Below the pieces are notes generated by a model. It did no database searches. It saw nothing but the letters and a program-made list of their open reading frames with translations, and had not been told where the DNA came from. From Candidatus Methanophagales archaeon (GTDB lineage: Archaea > Halobacteriota > Syntropharchaeia > Alkanophagales > Methanospirareceae), in assembly GCA_017883965.1 (NCBI GenBank), contig JAFNKG010000012.1, forward strand, positions 1 through 48,499: a DNA stretch of 48,499 bases. The letters are read 5' to 3'. Each line of letters begins with the position of its first letter. Position 1 is the first letter of the stretch. This document shows, piece after piece, positions 1 through 8,897 of this stretch. A program made the translations under genes and the position numbers.

Positions 1-1
1 C

Positions 2-307
2 GAAATTAGATATATTATTGAAATCGAAGACGGGAACGATCCAACCGATGAATTAAGATATAAGGTTGTTTTTTCAGATTATTGTATTCAAATTATGAAA
101 AGGCATCATACGCAATATAACGATCCAAAATTTATAATGGTCATTAAAGAACATCATTCTAATGAGAAGAAAAATATTACTGAAGGGAAAAAGAAAGCAC
201 TGAGCGCCAGATCGGATTTTTTAAAATCTCTTATTATAAATTTAGATAAAATCGAATTAATTATCAATGATGAACCTCTTGAAGAAATAGAGTTTTTAAT
301 TAAGTAA
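2..307 (+). CDS. C-terminal part of an unknown protein, cut by window start
   Basis: The reading frame is open from base 2, so the ATG at 95 in the ORF track is probably internal and the true start lies upstream of the window. The visible 101 residues are charged and lysine-rich, with an isoleucine/glutamate-rich C-terminus. I recognise no domain. Its stop overlaps the ATG of a short downstream frame at 307. Base composition is AT-rich compared with the region at 5.3-7.1 kb. Confidence 0.55.
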   Translation, partial: EIRYIIEIEDGNDPTDELRYKVVFSDYCIQIMKRHHTQYNDPKFIMVIKEHHSNEKKNITEGKKKALSARSDFLKSLIINLDKIELIINDEPLEEIEFLIK

Positions 308-462
308 TGCTGATAATACAAGTTCCCTGTATTTCCTACCCGGAAAAAACCGACAAAGCGGAAAAACGAAGCAAGTATCAGCGTGCCGAGCAAAATTCGT
401 ATTATCCAGTTGTTGAAAATCCAACCATCGGAACTGAACCGTGCATCCAGTCTGGCTGGTAA
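307..462 (+). pseudogene. Short unrecognised ORF, possible remnant
   Basis: A 51-residue frame starts on the stop codon of the preceding gene (TAATG overlap). It begins MLIIQVPC, faintly like the start of family 2 glycosyltransferases, but nothing after that fits. The next stretch to about 550 continues open in another frame without a recognisable product. It is either a decayed gene or chance; I favour decay because of the translational coupling and the neighbouring methyltransferase fragment. Confidence 0.2.
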
Positions 463-596
463 CAGGCAGTGACTCGGGTGATGGAATACTGGACGGCGAA
501 ATTGTGCAGGTGTATTCAACACCCAACAAGTTGACAGCCCCTATAAATTAATTGAGTAACACATATATTCTCATACATGTATGTTCACTCTTAACA

Positions 597-734
597 ATGG
601 GGATCAAAGAAAATACTATTAAATATTTTGGCAAACAAGAAGAAGCCTATTCAAAAGCGTTTATATTTCAGGACTCGGCGCATCTTTCAGAGATCGTCAG
701 AAGAAGTGGTGTAAAAAATTTGATGACGGGATGA
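597..734 (+). pseudogene. Remnant of a class I SAM-dependent methyltransferase N-terminus
   Basis: The 45 residues from the ATG at 597 (KYFGKQEEAYSKAF... HLSEIVRRSGVK) resemble the N-terminal lead-in of UbiE/Coq5-like methyltransferases, which normally runs straight into the glycine-rich SAM-binding loop. Here the frame breaks exactly there and ends at 734, and no methyltransferase core follows in any frame before the convergent decarboxylase gene. I infer a deletion remnant. Similarity is by eye only. Confidence 0.35.
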
Positions 735-767
735 AACGTGCAGGAACTGATGAGAATAAAACCAACA

Positions 768-3110
768 TTATTTATCCTTTGGCTTTTCTTCCTTCTCCTT
801 CGTATTACGAACTTCCTCCACACACGCTATAACGGCTTTCCGTAATTCTGGAATGAATACTTCCTGAAAAAAATTATACCTCTCTTCACCCACTTTGGTT
901 TCACACGTCCAGGGATCCAGTACGACAGACCTCATACAAGGGATAGCTTCTACTTTTTCTGAGTCGGAAACCCCGAGTCTTTCAGCAAGTGCGTTCATAA
1001 ATTTTGGACCATAATCAGCCCTATGGAAGGTCGTCTTTGAAATCATTACCCCATAATCATAAATTTTTGTTTTAGGTTGCGGATAGACTTTTTCGAAAAG
1101 TAGATCATGAAGCATAATAACTTTACCTATATCTTTATTGGGTTTACCATCGAGATCATAGAAATTAAAAATATAATCAACAAAGTTCTGATCAGAACCA
1201 ATCTCTTTAAGACAATGCATAGCCTCTTCATTTTCAAAAATTTCATCAATTGGTATTTCATAAAACAGATTTCTTAAATATTCTACATCTATCGCATCAG
1301 GCAGTTCATTAAAAGGAACGACAAAAAAAGGGTCTCCCTCCCTTACCATCGTTAGCACGTAGATGTAAAATAGCCGTGCATTTAAAAGGGATTGTCCCAT
1401 AAGTTTACCATATCCTTTTACTGAAGGTCTTATTACAGAGTGGCTTAAAAAAACAGCAGCCGCGGATGCACCCGGTTTAGAACCCTCAACACCGGATTCT
1501 CCGATACTCATCATTCTGCCGCTTTCGGAACCGATATAAGGAGCTCCAAACGTAACAAGATTTATCGTTTTACCATTTCGATAGCAAAGGCTTCCTGCGG
1601 GATATGGTACGTATCCCCACTTATGAGGATCAACCGTTACAGAATCACAATTTCTGAGCTCCTTCATTTGATCAATTACATACGTGCTTAATGGAACTTT
1701 TGAGGTATCAGGAATAAAAATGTCGTCTTCAGTCGAGTCTTTTTCCCACATTCCCGGTTTTTGTATATCAAAGTCTTTCCGGATGATGGAGACCAGGTAA
1801 CCACCCCACGCAGCATCTGCATGAATATTGAAATCAAAAGGCGTTTTATCCTCAGGTTCACGGAAGTCATTCCGCATAGTAATCATATCTTTTAAAGGAT
1901 CAACAGCACTTTCCTCTGTGCTGCCAATTACAGCAACAGTCAAAATAACGGGCTTTCGATTTTCACGGCATTTATTAAGCTTATCACGAAGTTCACCTAT
2001 ATCCATTCTTGCTTTTTCATCCACGAAAACGTTAATTAATCCATCTTCAAGAATATCCTTTTCTTCTCTGCTATCCTCTTCTTCTCTGCCATGACCTAAA
2101 CCAAGTAATGAAGCAGCCTTGGGCCAGGAATAATGTTTGGAAGAAGGAACTATCACAGCAGGTTGTTTAATACCCCTCTCCTTCAAATGATATTTTTCGT
2201 AAAATCCAACCATTCCTAAGGCATTCACCGAATATCTTTTTGTCAAACAATCCCAAATCTCACTCTCTTTTTCTTTAATCTTCTCCTCATCGTTATTCGC
2301 GTTTTCGATAAGATATGCGGCAATTGTCAGAGGAATTTCTAAAATCTCGTTGTTGCTAAGATTTAATAATTGCCATTCATCAAGGTCTACGAGTTTGACC
2401 TCTTCTCCGCCAAACATAACCTTAACATGATCTTTTGCATCTTTATATTCGTTATTTAGTGCGTCTTTTATGCCAATGGGTAAGTACCGTAATTCTCGTG
2501 CTGACCACATAGCTTCAATATTAGCTACCGTTCCGTCACAGGTAATGTGACCCCATGAAGTATGGTCAAACCCGATCATAGTGCAAATATCATTCGCGGC
2601 AAAAATTTCAAGGAATGTCGTTGCAGGAGACCCCTGGATTGAGACATTGTTTTGGTTTTGTAGCATTGCAGTAAAATAACCAACTAATGAAGGAAGGGTA
2701 ACATCCCAATTCATATGTCCCTGATAGCGCATGCTAAACCAGGGAACAGAATAATCGTTTAAAAAAGTTATCAACCGATAAAAATTATCCTTTAACGATT
2801 GAATTGCAGCAAGGTACCCGGGAGTTATCTTAATTTCTTCGGTCACATAACCGGGATCCTCAGGATGGAAACTCCTTCTTCCATAGGCAATATTGTTCAT
2901 CGCCTCGGTAATTAATTCACAAAAGATGTGCATATTTTCTGCCTTTGTACCCAGGAACCATCCAGTTATTTCCTCTTTTCCAACATCTTTTCGGGTTTGA
3001 ACATGCCCTTCAATTCCGGGAAGATTCTTAAACGCCTCAAATGAATAAGTCCCTAAGCTGTCTGCCTGGAAATCTTTCGGTAACCCGACTTTTGCCAATC
3101 TTCTGACCAT
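768..3110 (-). CDS. Group II pyridoxal-phosphate-dependent decarboxylase, long form
   Basis: Predicted PLP enzyme of the glutamate/aromatic amino acid decarboxylase superfamily. The PLP lysine is K497 in DPHKWG; D432 in the HADAAWGG motif should contact the pyridine ring; a CDGTVANIEA motif (191-200) matches the conserved substrate/PLP region. At 780 residues it is much longer than the usual 400-550, with extra N- and C-terminal sequence and an acidic insert near 340-355. The start is supported by a strong GGAGGAG Shine-Dalgarno just upstream of the ATG. It lies 38 bp downstream of the S9 peptidase on the same strand, so the two may be cotranscribed. The substrate cannot be told from sequence. 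Confidence 0.85.
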   Translation of the reverse strand: MVRRLAKVGLPKDFQADSLGTYSFEAFKNLPGIEGHVQTRKDVGKEEITGWFLGTKAENMHIFCELITEAMNNIAYGRRSFHPEDPGYVTEEIKITPGYLAAIQSLKDNFYRLITFLNDYSVPWFSMRYQGHMNWDVTLPSLVGYFTAMLQNQNNVSIQGSPATTFLEIFAANDICTMIGFDHTSWGHITCDGTVANIEAMWSARELRYLPIGIKDALNNEYKDAKDHVKVMFGGEEVKLVDLDEWQLLNLSNNEILEIPLTIAAYLIENANNDEEKIKEKESEIWDCLTKRYSVNALGMVGFYEKYHLKERGIKQPAVIVPSSKHYSWPKAASLLGLGHGREEEDSREEKDILEDGLINVFVDEKARMDIGELRDKLNKCRENRKPVILTVAVIGSTEESAVDPLKDMITMRNDFREPEDKTPFDFNIHADAAWGGYLVSIIRKDFDIQKPGMWEKDSTEDDIFIPDTSKVPLSTYVIDQMKELRNCDSVTVDPHKWGYVPYPAGSLCYRNGKTINLVTFGAPYIGSESGRMMSIGESGVEGSKPGASAAAVFLSHSVIRPSVKGYGKLMGQSLLNARLFYIYVLTMVREGDPFFVVPFNELPDAIDVEYLRNLFYEIPIDEIFENEEAMHCLKEIGSDQNFVDYIFNFYDLDGKPNKDIGKVIMLHDLLFEKVYPQPKTKIYDYGVMISKTTFHRADYGPKFMNALAERLGVSDSEKVEAIPCMRSVVLDPWTCETKVGEERYNFFQEVFIPELRKAVIACVEEVRNTKEKEEKPKDK

Positions 3111-3148
3111 TTTACTCCTCCTTATACTTATTTTTATACAGGTCTTCT

Positions 3149-5332
3149 CTATCTATCATAATATTCTTTTGCTACGTTAAGTAATTTGGAATCCTCATTG
3201 GGTTTGAAGTCAGGCTCAACATGCTCATAGTTTTTTAACCAATTGGAAATAGGTATAGGTTCAAGGGTATCAGCCGGTTCGAACCCCAGAATCCGGGAAT
3301 AAAAATACAATTCTGCCTCAAGAGCCTTTTTTATATTTTCGGCGATTCGGAAGCCATGTTGTTCATGGTCAAATAAAAGAAACACCACAGGTTTACCTTT
3401 TTCCTTAAGTGCCTCTACCATTTGTTCTGCCTGCTCAGGTGGAACAACCCTATCCTCCTTACCTTGAAAGAAAATCATTGGACAATCGAGTAACTGTATA
3501 TTATAATAAGGGGACCGCATTTTAAATGTCTTTATCACCGAGTCTATCGGTCCAACAAGTTCATAAGCATAATAAGACTCAAATTTGTGAGTATGAATTG
3601 CCAGTGTCTCTAAATTGGAAATGCCATAATAACTTGCTACACCTTTGCAACAATGGGTAAAAGTAGCAAGAACAAGGGTTAGATAACCCCCGGCACTTCC
3701 GCCTCGTGCTACTACACGGTTTTTATCAATCTTATTAGTATCAGAAAGATACTTTACACAATTCACACAGTCGTCTCGATCATATATTCCAAAATTATTA
3801 TACAATGAAAGCCTGTATGAGCGTCCGTACCCGGTACTACCGCGATAATTTACATCAACCACCCCAATTCCCCTGCTTGTAAAATATTGGATAGTCATAT
3901 CGAGTTCCGTAGAGGCAGCACCTGTTGGTCCACCATGTGCTTTAATTACTAAAGGAGGATATTGGTCATTCGGACCGGTGAACCTGGGATTGCAGGGCGG
4001 ATAATAAAGAGCGAAAGCTGTTTTCTTTTTACCGCTCCCTACCGGATCGGAGGTCTCGTAGGAAACAGGTTCATATTTTGATATATAATTGTATAAGGGC
4101 TCTTTGGACTCCGGGGATTTGTTAAATAAATCAATACGTGTACCGCGTTGAATTACCGCCATTTGGGCCCTTTCTTCACTCAACCTGACAATTGAAGAAG
4201 GAAAATATGGACCTCCTGCAATAAAAACAACGTTTCCAGAACAAACCCGTACTTGCTTGATTTCAGTCACTTCTTTGAATTTTGGGTCTTCTGCTTCAAT
4301 AGGGAAAGTTATTGGAAGTTCTTTAAATACAAACGTTTCAGTATTGATCTCTCCAAGTTTCCAAATTCCACTCTTATTGTATGCAGCTATTATAGTGTCC
4401 CCCGTCAAAAAAGAATAGGTAGACATCCTTAGATTCCATTGTGGTGCGCCAAATTCTACATCCTTTGGAGCATTTTTAGAAATTTTTTCATCACCATCGT
4501 CATTGTGCCGATATATATGCCACCAATTATCGCGGTCCGAAACATAATACAGTTTATTCTGCCACCATTGAGGTTGAAATAGTGATTCCCCCTTTTCCAA
4601 CTCATTCGTATTACCTGCGATTTTTTTTATTTTTTCCCTGTCCAAAAGACCATTTCCATCAAATTCCGCAACCCAAAGTTCATTACTATCCCACGGCATA
4701 CGTCCAAAGTTCCATGCTAACCATGCGAGTTTTTCTCCATCAGGACTCAAACAAGGTGAAGAATAAAAATCTCTTAAATAATCACTCTCAGAATCGTCGG
4801 GATAGGATAAAAGAACCACCGGCTCTTTCTGACCATCCAGATCGAGTGCCACTATTTCTGTAACTGCATAACCTCTTTTTAATACTGTATGATCTTCTCT
4901 TATACAAATCATTCTGTTTCGTCTTTTATCAATTACCCCGTCACCATATCTCATGTTTACCTCAGGGGTTATTGGAATCGGCTGGTTTTCAGATTCTTTC
5001 CTGAATACCCGTTGATCATTGGTATTCGGTTTATCAGCCCCGGAAAAATTTGAAAAATATACTTTTCCATCAGAAACAGCAAAAGACCCGCCCCCGTACT
5101 CATAAACAAGAGTACGAGCACTAAAACCTCGAGGTATTACATCTTCTTTTTTCCCTTTTGAGCTATATTTTACTATTACATATCTCCCATTCTCCTCAGG
5201 GCGGCTTTCTACCCAGTAAATGTCACCCTGGTCAATAGCTATTTGCAGAAAGTCTTTTTTTCCTCTTACTATAAAATCCGGTGTAATAGGCGACTTCCAT
5301 GATCCATACGCTACTTGCTTCTTCAATGACAT
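3149..5332 (-). CDS. S9-family serine peptidase (prolyl oligopeptidase / acylaminoacyl peptidase type)
   Basis: Cytosolic-looking peptidase of 727 residues with an N-terminal beta-propeller (YWVES, SPDGEKLAWL blades) and a C-terminal alpha/beta hydrolase. The catalytic triad is visible: S546 in GGSAGGYL, D627 in GKEDRVVPP, H659 in DHEQHGF. The ORF track starts at 5479, but the first 49 residues there read antisense-frame sequence of the amidohydrolase gene and have no family resemblance; MSLKKQVAYGSWKSPI at 5332 is the natural start, just after that gene ends at 5346. Typical activity would be removal of acylated or dipeptide N-termini from short peptides. Confidence 0.9.
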   Translation of the reverse strand: MSLKKQVAYGSWKSPITPDFIVRGKKDFLQIAIDQGDIYWVESRPEENGRYVIVKYSSKGKKEDVIPRGFSARTLVYEYGGGSFAVSDGKVYFSNFSGADKPNTNDQRVFRKESENQPIPITPEVNMRYGDGVIDKRRNRMICIREDHTVLKRGYAVTEIVALDLDGQKEPVVLLSYPDDSESDYLRDFYSSPCLSPDGEKLAWLAWNFGRMPWDSNELWVAEFDGNGLLDREKIKKIAGNTNELEKGESLFQPQWWQNKLYYVSDRDNWWHIYRHNDDGDEKISKNAPKDVEFGAPQWNLRMSTYSFLTGDTIIAAYNKSGIWKLGEINTETFVFKELPITFPIEAEDPKFKEVTEIKQVRVCSGNVVFIAGGPYFPSSIVRLSEERAQMAVIQRGTRIDLFNKSPESKEPLYNYISKYEPVSYETSDPVGSGKKKTAFALYYPPCNPRFTGPNDQYPPLVIKAHGGPTGAASTELDMTIQYFTSRGIGVVDVNYRGSTGYGRSYRLSLYNNFGIYDRDDCVNCVKYLSDTNKIDKNRVVARGGSAGGYLTLVLATFTHCCKGVASYYGISNLETLAIHTHKFESYYAYELVGPIDSVIKTFKMRSPYYNIQLLDCPMIFFQGKEDRVVPPEQAEQMVEALKEKGKPVVFLLFDHEQHGFRIAENIKKALEAELYFYSRILGFEPADTLEPIPISNWLKNYEHVEPDFKPNEDSKLLNVAKEYYDR

Positions 5333-5345
5333 TTTTTTTCCTTTT

Positions 5346-5723
5346 TCAAAACCACAATCGAGTGGCGTTTTCACGAGTGACCATAGTAGCCACCTGCTCT
5401 GGAAGGGGCTCAAATAGCTGGTTGTACCTTCCGATGGTTTTTCCGTAGGTGTCGAAATGACCACACAGGTCGCTTCCAATCATAAAGCGGTCGGGATATT
5501 TTTTGATGAGTTCCAGCCAGTGTGCTTTGGGTTGTTTGCGGCCATCAAGGACAACATCGTCATAGCCCACCCACGAAAAGGTCTTCAGCATGGGTTGTAG
5601 CATTTCGGTGTAGAATTTAGGGGTGACACGACGAGAAACCCCACAGTGCGCCCATAATACGGTTGTTTTCGGAAATTTATCCAGGATTACCCGCAGTTCG
5701 TGAATTTCAAGGCTGTAACTCAT
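5346..5723 (-). pseudogene. C-terminal fragment of an amidohydrolase-family (TIM-barrel) protein
   Basis: The 125 residues carry late barrel strands of amidohydrolase-2 type enzymes: VLWAHCGVSRR (metal-ligand His region), RFMIGSDLCGH (catalytic Asp region) and ENATRLWF at the C-terminus. Family members are usually 280-350 residues, so the metal-binding N-terminal half is missing. It has an ATG with GGAG upstream and begins 3 bp after the C45-like gene stops, so it may still be translated. I infer a 5' truncation through deletion or rearrangement; an active enzyme is unlikely. Confidence 0.65.
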
Positions 5724-5725
5724 CT

Positions 5726-7096
5726 TCAGTCTCCTTTCTGTCCAGCTTCGAACTTAGTCCACGGCTTGGAAGGACGATCATACAGGTAGCCATCAAGGTA
5801 GGACCATTGGGGATGCTCGTTGAGGAATAGTTCGGCTTTAAACTCCAGACCGCTGCTATTACCCCACCGCGCCAAAAAAGAAAGACTTTCTGCCATGATG
5901 CTGTCACATACCTTTCCATCCACGGCGCCCCGAGGCTGGTAGGGTAGCGGACGTCCGGGCTGGCTCATATATGCCCGGTCATCCAGTTCATAGTGACCGT
6001 CCACAGTACGTGAACAAGGATTATCGTCCTTTTGCAAATAAACGTCATAATGGTCAGCGATAATTTCCTTCCCCACATCAGCGGTGATTTTTCCGTAATG
6101 TTTCTTCATCAGGTCGCCGAGCCGGACCTGCCGCGCGCCCTGGTGCCGCCGGATGTCGGCGAAACCGGTATTGGAGCACTCAAGGTTTCGGATGCGTGGA
6201 TCGGTGGGGGCGTTGAAACCTATGAAGAAGCCCTGTTCCGGATTCATCTCAACGTTCCAGAATTCCAAACCCAGCTCGAACCGCATGATGTCGCCGGTTT
6301 TGGTATTGCCCAAAAGCCAGCTATTGGCATAGCCGCCGTTGTTATGTTTTTTCATGAGGTTCACAAACTCTTCCAGGCTCTCTGCATACTGCATGGCAAG
6401 ACGGACGCGAAAGAATTCCGCCATTTCATCGGACTTGTACAGGCTGAACCCACCCATGGTGGTTTCCGTCCCCATGATGCCTGCGTCGGTTACGAAAAAG
6501 TCGGCAAAGCTATCAACAAATCCCGGTGCGGACTGCATGAAGATCCGGTGTCCCTCAGACGGGGCAATGTCGAGGATCAGATTGGAGAACTGGCCTGTCT
6601 CAAAATTGGACCATGAGTTGTGTGCCATGACAATTTTATGGTCTATGGTGGCTTCGCCATGAGCCATGAAAGCGCTGCAATGATCGTGCTGTGCGGGCAT
6701 GGACGGTGCGTATTTGAGCCGAGCTTTTTCGTTTGGCCACCAATAGTCAGTGAGTTCCTCATACCCGTTCCAGGCAAGAATTTCCTGCCAGGTGATGTCA
6801 ACGCCAGCAGTCTGGGCGCCGTTCGCTATCCCTCGTATCTCATTCAATAGTTCCTTAGCAGGATATTTCGCAGATGGAAATTCTTTGGTGAACAGTTGCG
6901 CTGCGGCTTCCACGAAAAACTCCCAGGTCTTACCTGTGTTGAAGAAGGTCAAATATCGCAGACTTTGCCGGATGGTCTCCAGTTCTTTAGCAAGTAGATA
7001 CCCATGCTGGAACCCCCTTTCAAAGGCATCGCCCTCGATGTGAAGATATATCCAGCCGTTTTGGTCAAAACGATAACCTTTTCCCGATTTTTGCAT
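5726..7096 (-). CDS. C45 / phospholipase B-like Ntn hydrolase (acyl-CoA:6-aminopenicillanate acyltransferase-like)
   Basis: The 456 residues show the N-terminal GDAFERGFQHGYLLA segment and a HDHCSAFMAHG motif. C140 there is the expected N-terminal nucleophile exposed by autocleavage in this superfamily. Later blocks (KIVMAHNSW, GIMGTETTMGGF, NSWLLGNTKTGDI) fit the same fold. An amide bond in an acylated amino acid, peptide or lipid is the likely target; the substrate is unknown. SD-like AGGAGTAAG precedes the ATG. This gene and the amidohydrolase fragment look more GC-rich than their neighbours, which hints at acquisition. Confidence 0.75.
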   Translation of the reverse strand: MQKSGKGYRFDQNGWIYLHIEGDAFERGFQHGYLLAKELETIRQSLRYLTFFNTGKTWEFFVEAAAQLFTKEFPSAKYPAKELLNEIRGIANGAQTAGVDITWQEILAWNGYEELTDYWWPNEKARLKYAPSMPAQHDHCSAFMAHGEATIDHKIVMAHNSWSNFETGQFSNLILDIAPSEGHRIFMQSAPGFVDSFADFFVTDAGIMGTETTMGGFSLYKSDEMAEFFRVRLAMQYAESLEEFVNLMKKHNNGGYANSWLLGNTKTGDIMRFELGLEFWNVEMNPEQGFFIGFNAPTDPRIRNLECSNTGFADIRRHQGARQVRLGDLMKKHYGKITADVGKEIIADHYDVYLQKDDNPCSRTVDGHYELDDRAYMSQPGRPLPYQPRGAVDGKVCDSIMAESLSFLARWGNSSGLEFKAELFLNEHPQWSYLDGYLYDRPSKPWTKFEAGQKGD

Positions 7097-7276
7097 AGTT
7101 CTTACTCCTATATAGTTCCATTATAATATAGTGAATTATCCCAATCCCTTTAAAAAGATTTAGGTTTTTGGGGTTGTAAAGTTATTGGGTGTTCTCGCCT
7201 GAAATTAAAAATTATATCTTAATTTGGCTTATTATCCGTAATAAAACCGAAACTGCTTATTATGATGAGAGCAAGG

Positions 7277-7367
7277 GAGCCGTAGATAACCTCTCCGGAA
7301 TGGAGAGCGTGACTATCCTGCTGATTGGGAAATGCAAGTTCCGGGATTCGATTCCCCGTATTGGCTC
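7277..7367 (+). ncRNA. Candidate structured RNA with tRNA-like features
   Basis: GAGCC at 7277 pairs with GGCTC at 7363-7367. Inside are a perfect six-base hairpin (CTCTCC/GGAGAG) and a T-arm-like CGGGATTCGATTCCCCG with a canonical seven-base TTCGATT loop. A full cloverleaf does not close: the rest of the acceptor mispairs and I find no proper anticodon arm. It could be a decayed tRNA, an unusual RNA or coincidence. Confidence 0.22.
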
Positions 7368-7518
7368 AATAAAATGTGGAAAATCCTAAATCCTAATTTC
7401 TAATAAATTCATTTGTCATCAAATAAAAAACAGCGGATAAAAGGGAAATCAATGATTTTTTCAAATTCGTCTGTCGGGATTTATTTGCGAGACGCTATAT
7501 GGCATGGCAAAGATACGC

Positions 7519-7531
7519 AAGTTATTTATAT
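7519..7531 (+). promoter_or_regulatory. TATA-like promoter of the FKBP gene
   Basis: An AT-rich TTATTTATATA box lies about 70 bp before the ATG, which would put the transcript start near 7553 and leave a leader of about 40 nt containing the strong SD. Confidence 0.4.
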
Positions 7532-7595
7532 ACCCTCACCTATTCTTCTAAAAGTCAAGAAGTAAAAATGATTGAGAAAACGAAAGGAGGAAAGA

Positions 7596-8024
7596 ATGGC
7601 AGAGGCAAAACATGGTGATACCGTTAAGGTTCACTACACGGGCAAATTGGAGGATGGCACGGTATTTGATACTTCCGTTGACCACGACCCGCTACAATTT
7701 ACAATAGGCGAGGGTCAGATAATCCCGGGCTTTGAACAAGCGGTGGTCGGGATGAATCCGGGCGAATCGAAAACCATCAAGGTCACGGCGGATGATGCGT
7801 ATGGTCTACACCATGAGGAAATGGTATTGGTGGTAGATCGAAACCAATTGCCAGCGGACTTGAACCCAGAGGTCGGTCAGCAGTTACAAAGCCGTCAACC
7901 GGATGGTCAAACAATTGTAGTCACGGTAACCGATGTCTCCGAATCGAGCGTGACGTTAGATGCTAACCATCCTTTGGCTGGGAAAGACCTGACTTTTGAG
8001 ATTCAGCTCGTAGAGATCGTTTAA
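7596..8024 (+). CDS. FKBP-type peptidyl-prolyl cis-trans isomerase (SlyD-like)
   Basis: The 142-residue product has the FKBP core (GDTVKVHYTGKLEDGTVFD, IGEGQIIPGFEQAVVGM) interrupted by an insert-in-flap domain (GLHHEEMVLVVDRNQLP), the arrangement of SlyD and archaeal short FKBPs. It catalyses prolyl isomerisation and acts as a folding helper in the cytosol. It lacks the His/Cys-rich metal-binding tail of bacterial SlyD. I moved the start from the TTG at 7572 to the ATG at 7596 because AAAGGAGGAAAG sits directly before it and family members begin at this point. Confidence 0.93.
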   Translation: MAEAKHGDTVKVHYTGKLEDGTVFDTSVDHDPLQFTIGEGQIIPGFEQAVVGMNPGESKTIKVTADDAYGLHHEEMVLVVDRNQLPADLNPEVGQQLQSRQPDGQTIVVTVTDVSESSVTLDANHPLAGKDLTFEIQLVEIV

Positions 8025-8105
8025 CCGTTTCGTTTATGGTATCATAAAAACGAAGCAGCAGAAAAACCAAGCAGATATAGAATAAGCGGTGAGAAGGGAG
8101 CTAAT

Positions 8106-8837
8106 TTAAGAGAGTTTTATCTCAAGATCAGGATTAAAGAGATACACAAATGCGTCTTTGGGATTGTAATACAAGCCAATGGCTCGTATCTCAACACCAG
8201 ATGAATACGCCTCCTTAAGAGCTTCGTAGAGCTTCGGATCTGCGTGTTTATTCGGTTTAAACGCTTTGACGTGTGGCAATGCAGCAATAAACAGCAGTAT
8301 TCCTTCTCCGCCGCTTTCTTTCACATAACCAGAAAGCTCTTTTACGTGTCTTCTCCCTCTATCCGAAGGACAATCGGGATACATGGCATACTCGCCTTCT
8401 CGTAAAACCGCGCTTTTTACCTCGAGATAAACAGCCCTTCCATGACATTCCATGAGATAATCAATGAGTGATGCGCTCAATTTTGCGTTTCTCTTTAGAA
8501 TGCGGCATCCCGCAAGCCACGGAATGTGGTTTGCCTCCAACGATTCTTCAAAGGCTTTCATTTGCAGTTGCGTATCAATGAGCGCTCCAAACCCGCTCTC
8601 TTCTATCGCAAACAGCCTGAAATCTGTTTTATCCGTATTTTGAGTTTTAAAACAGAACGCTTTCCTACCTTTGACCAATAATTCGTAGAGCCTTCCGGTG
8701 TTGTTTATGTAGGCAGGATGATAGTTTCCTTTGATCTCTACCGTTACAACGAACCTGTTAAGGCGCTCGATTATTCTGCATTCCTGGGGATTTTCAATCC
8801 TGAAGACTTTTATATTTGTCGGTTCTTCCACATTCAT
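8106..8837 (-). CDS. sfsA: SfsA family protein (sugar fermentation stimulation protein homologue)
   Basis: Contains the SfsA hallmarks: PAYINNTGRLYELL near the N-terminus, YLEVKSAVL and PDCPSDRGRRHVKEL in the nuclease-like core. The family has an OB-fold plus a PD-(D/E)XK-like domain and has been linked to nucleic-acid binding; its role in archaea is unsettled. The track starts at a TTG (8870), but the ATG at 8837 gives a normal 243-residue protein and lies about 20-25 bp from a TATA-like TTTAAAGTATA, which suggests a leaderless transcript. Confidence 0.88.
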   Translation of the reverse strand: MNVEEPTNIKVFRIENPQECRIIERLNRFVVTVEIKGNYHPAYINNTGRLYELLVKGRKAFCFKTQNTDKTDFRLFAIEESGFGALIDTQLQMKAFEESLEANHIPWLAGCRILKRNAKLSASLIDYLMECHGRAVYLEVKSAVLREGEYAMYPDCPSDRGRRHVKELSGYVKESGGEGILLFIAALPHVKAFKPNKHADPKLYEALKEAYSSGVEIRAIGLYYNPKDAFVYLFNPDLEIKLS

Positions 8838-8849
8838 AAAAAATTCAAA

Positions 8850-8866
8850 GCTATACTTTAAATAGT
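8850..8866 (-). promoter_or_regulatory. TATA-like promoter of sfsA
   Basis: On the minus strand CTATTTAAAGTATAG ends about 15 bp before the chosen ATG, the spacing expected for archaeal leaderless or near-leaderless transcription. Confidence 0.35.
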
Positions 8867-8897
8867 GCAAATTATAGATTCAAATAGGTTGAGCATA

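Larger units (their letters stand above)
7097..7595. other. Intergenic region between divergent C45-like and FKBP genes
   Basis: No convincing gene in about 500 bp. The left end holds promoter-like AT-rich sequence for the minus-strand gene. A 66-aa frame at 7189-7389 looks spurious; it covers a GC-richer patch with a tRNA-like T-loop (see the separate entry). The right end carries the FKBP promoter. Confidence 0.5.

Noticed and set aside
5333-5479. N-terminal 49 residues of the S9 peptidase ORF
   Set aside because: They overlap the amidohydrolase fragment in another frame and do not resemble peptidase sequence.
6032-7043. Plus-strand ORFs of 194, 107, 76 and 97 residues
   Set aside because: Shadows of the well-supported minus-strand C45-like gene.
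7189-7389. 66-residue ORF
   Set aside because: No SD, no family pattern; overlaps the GC-richer structured patch.
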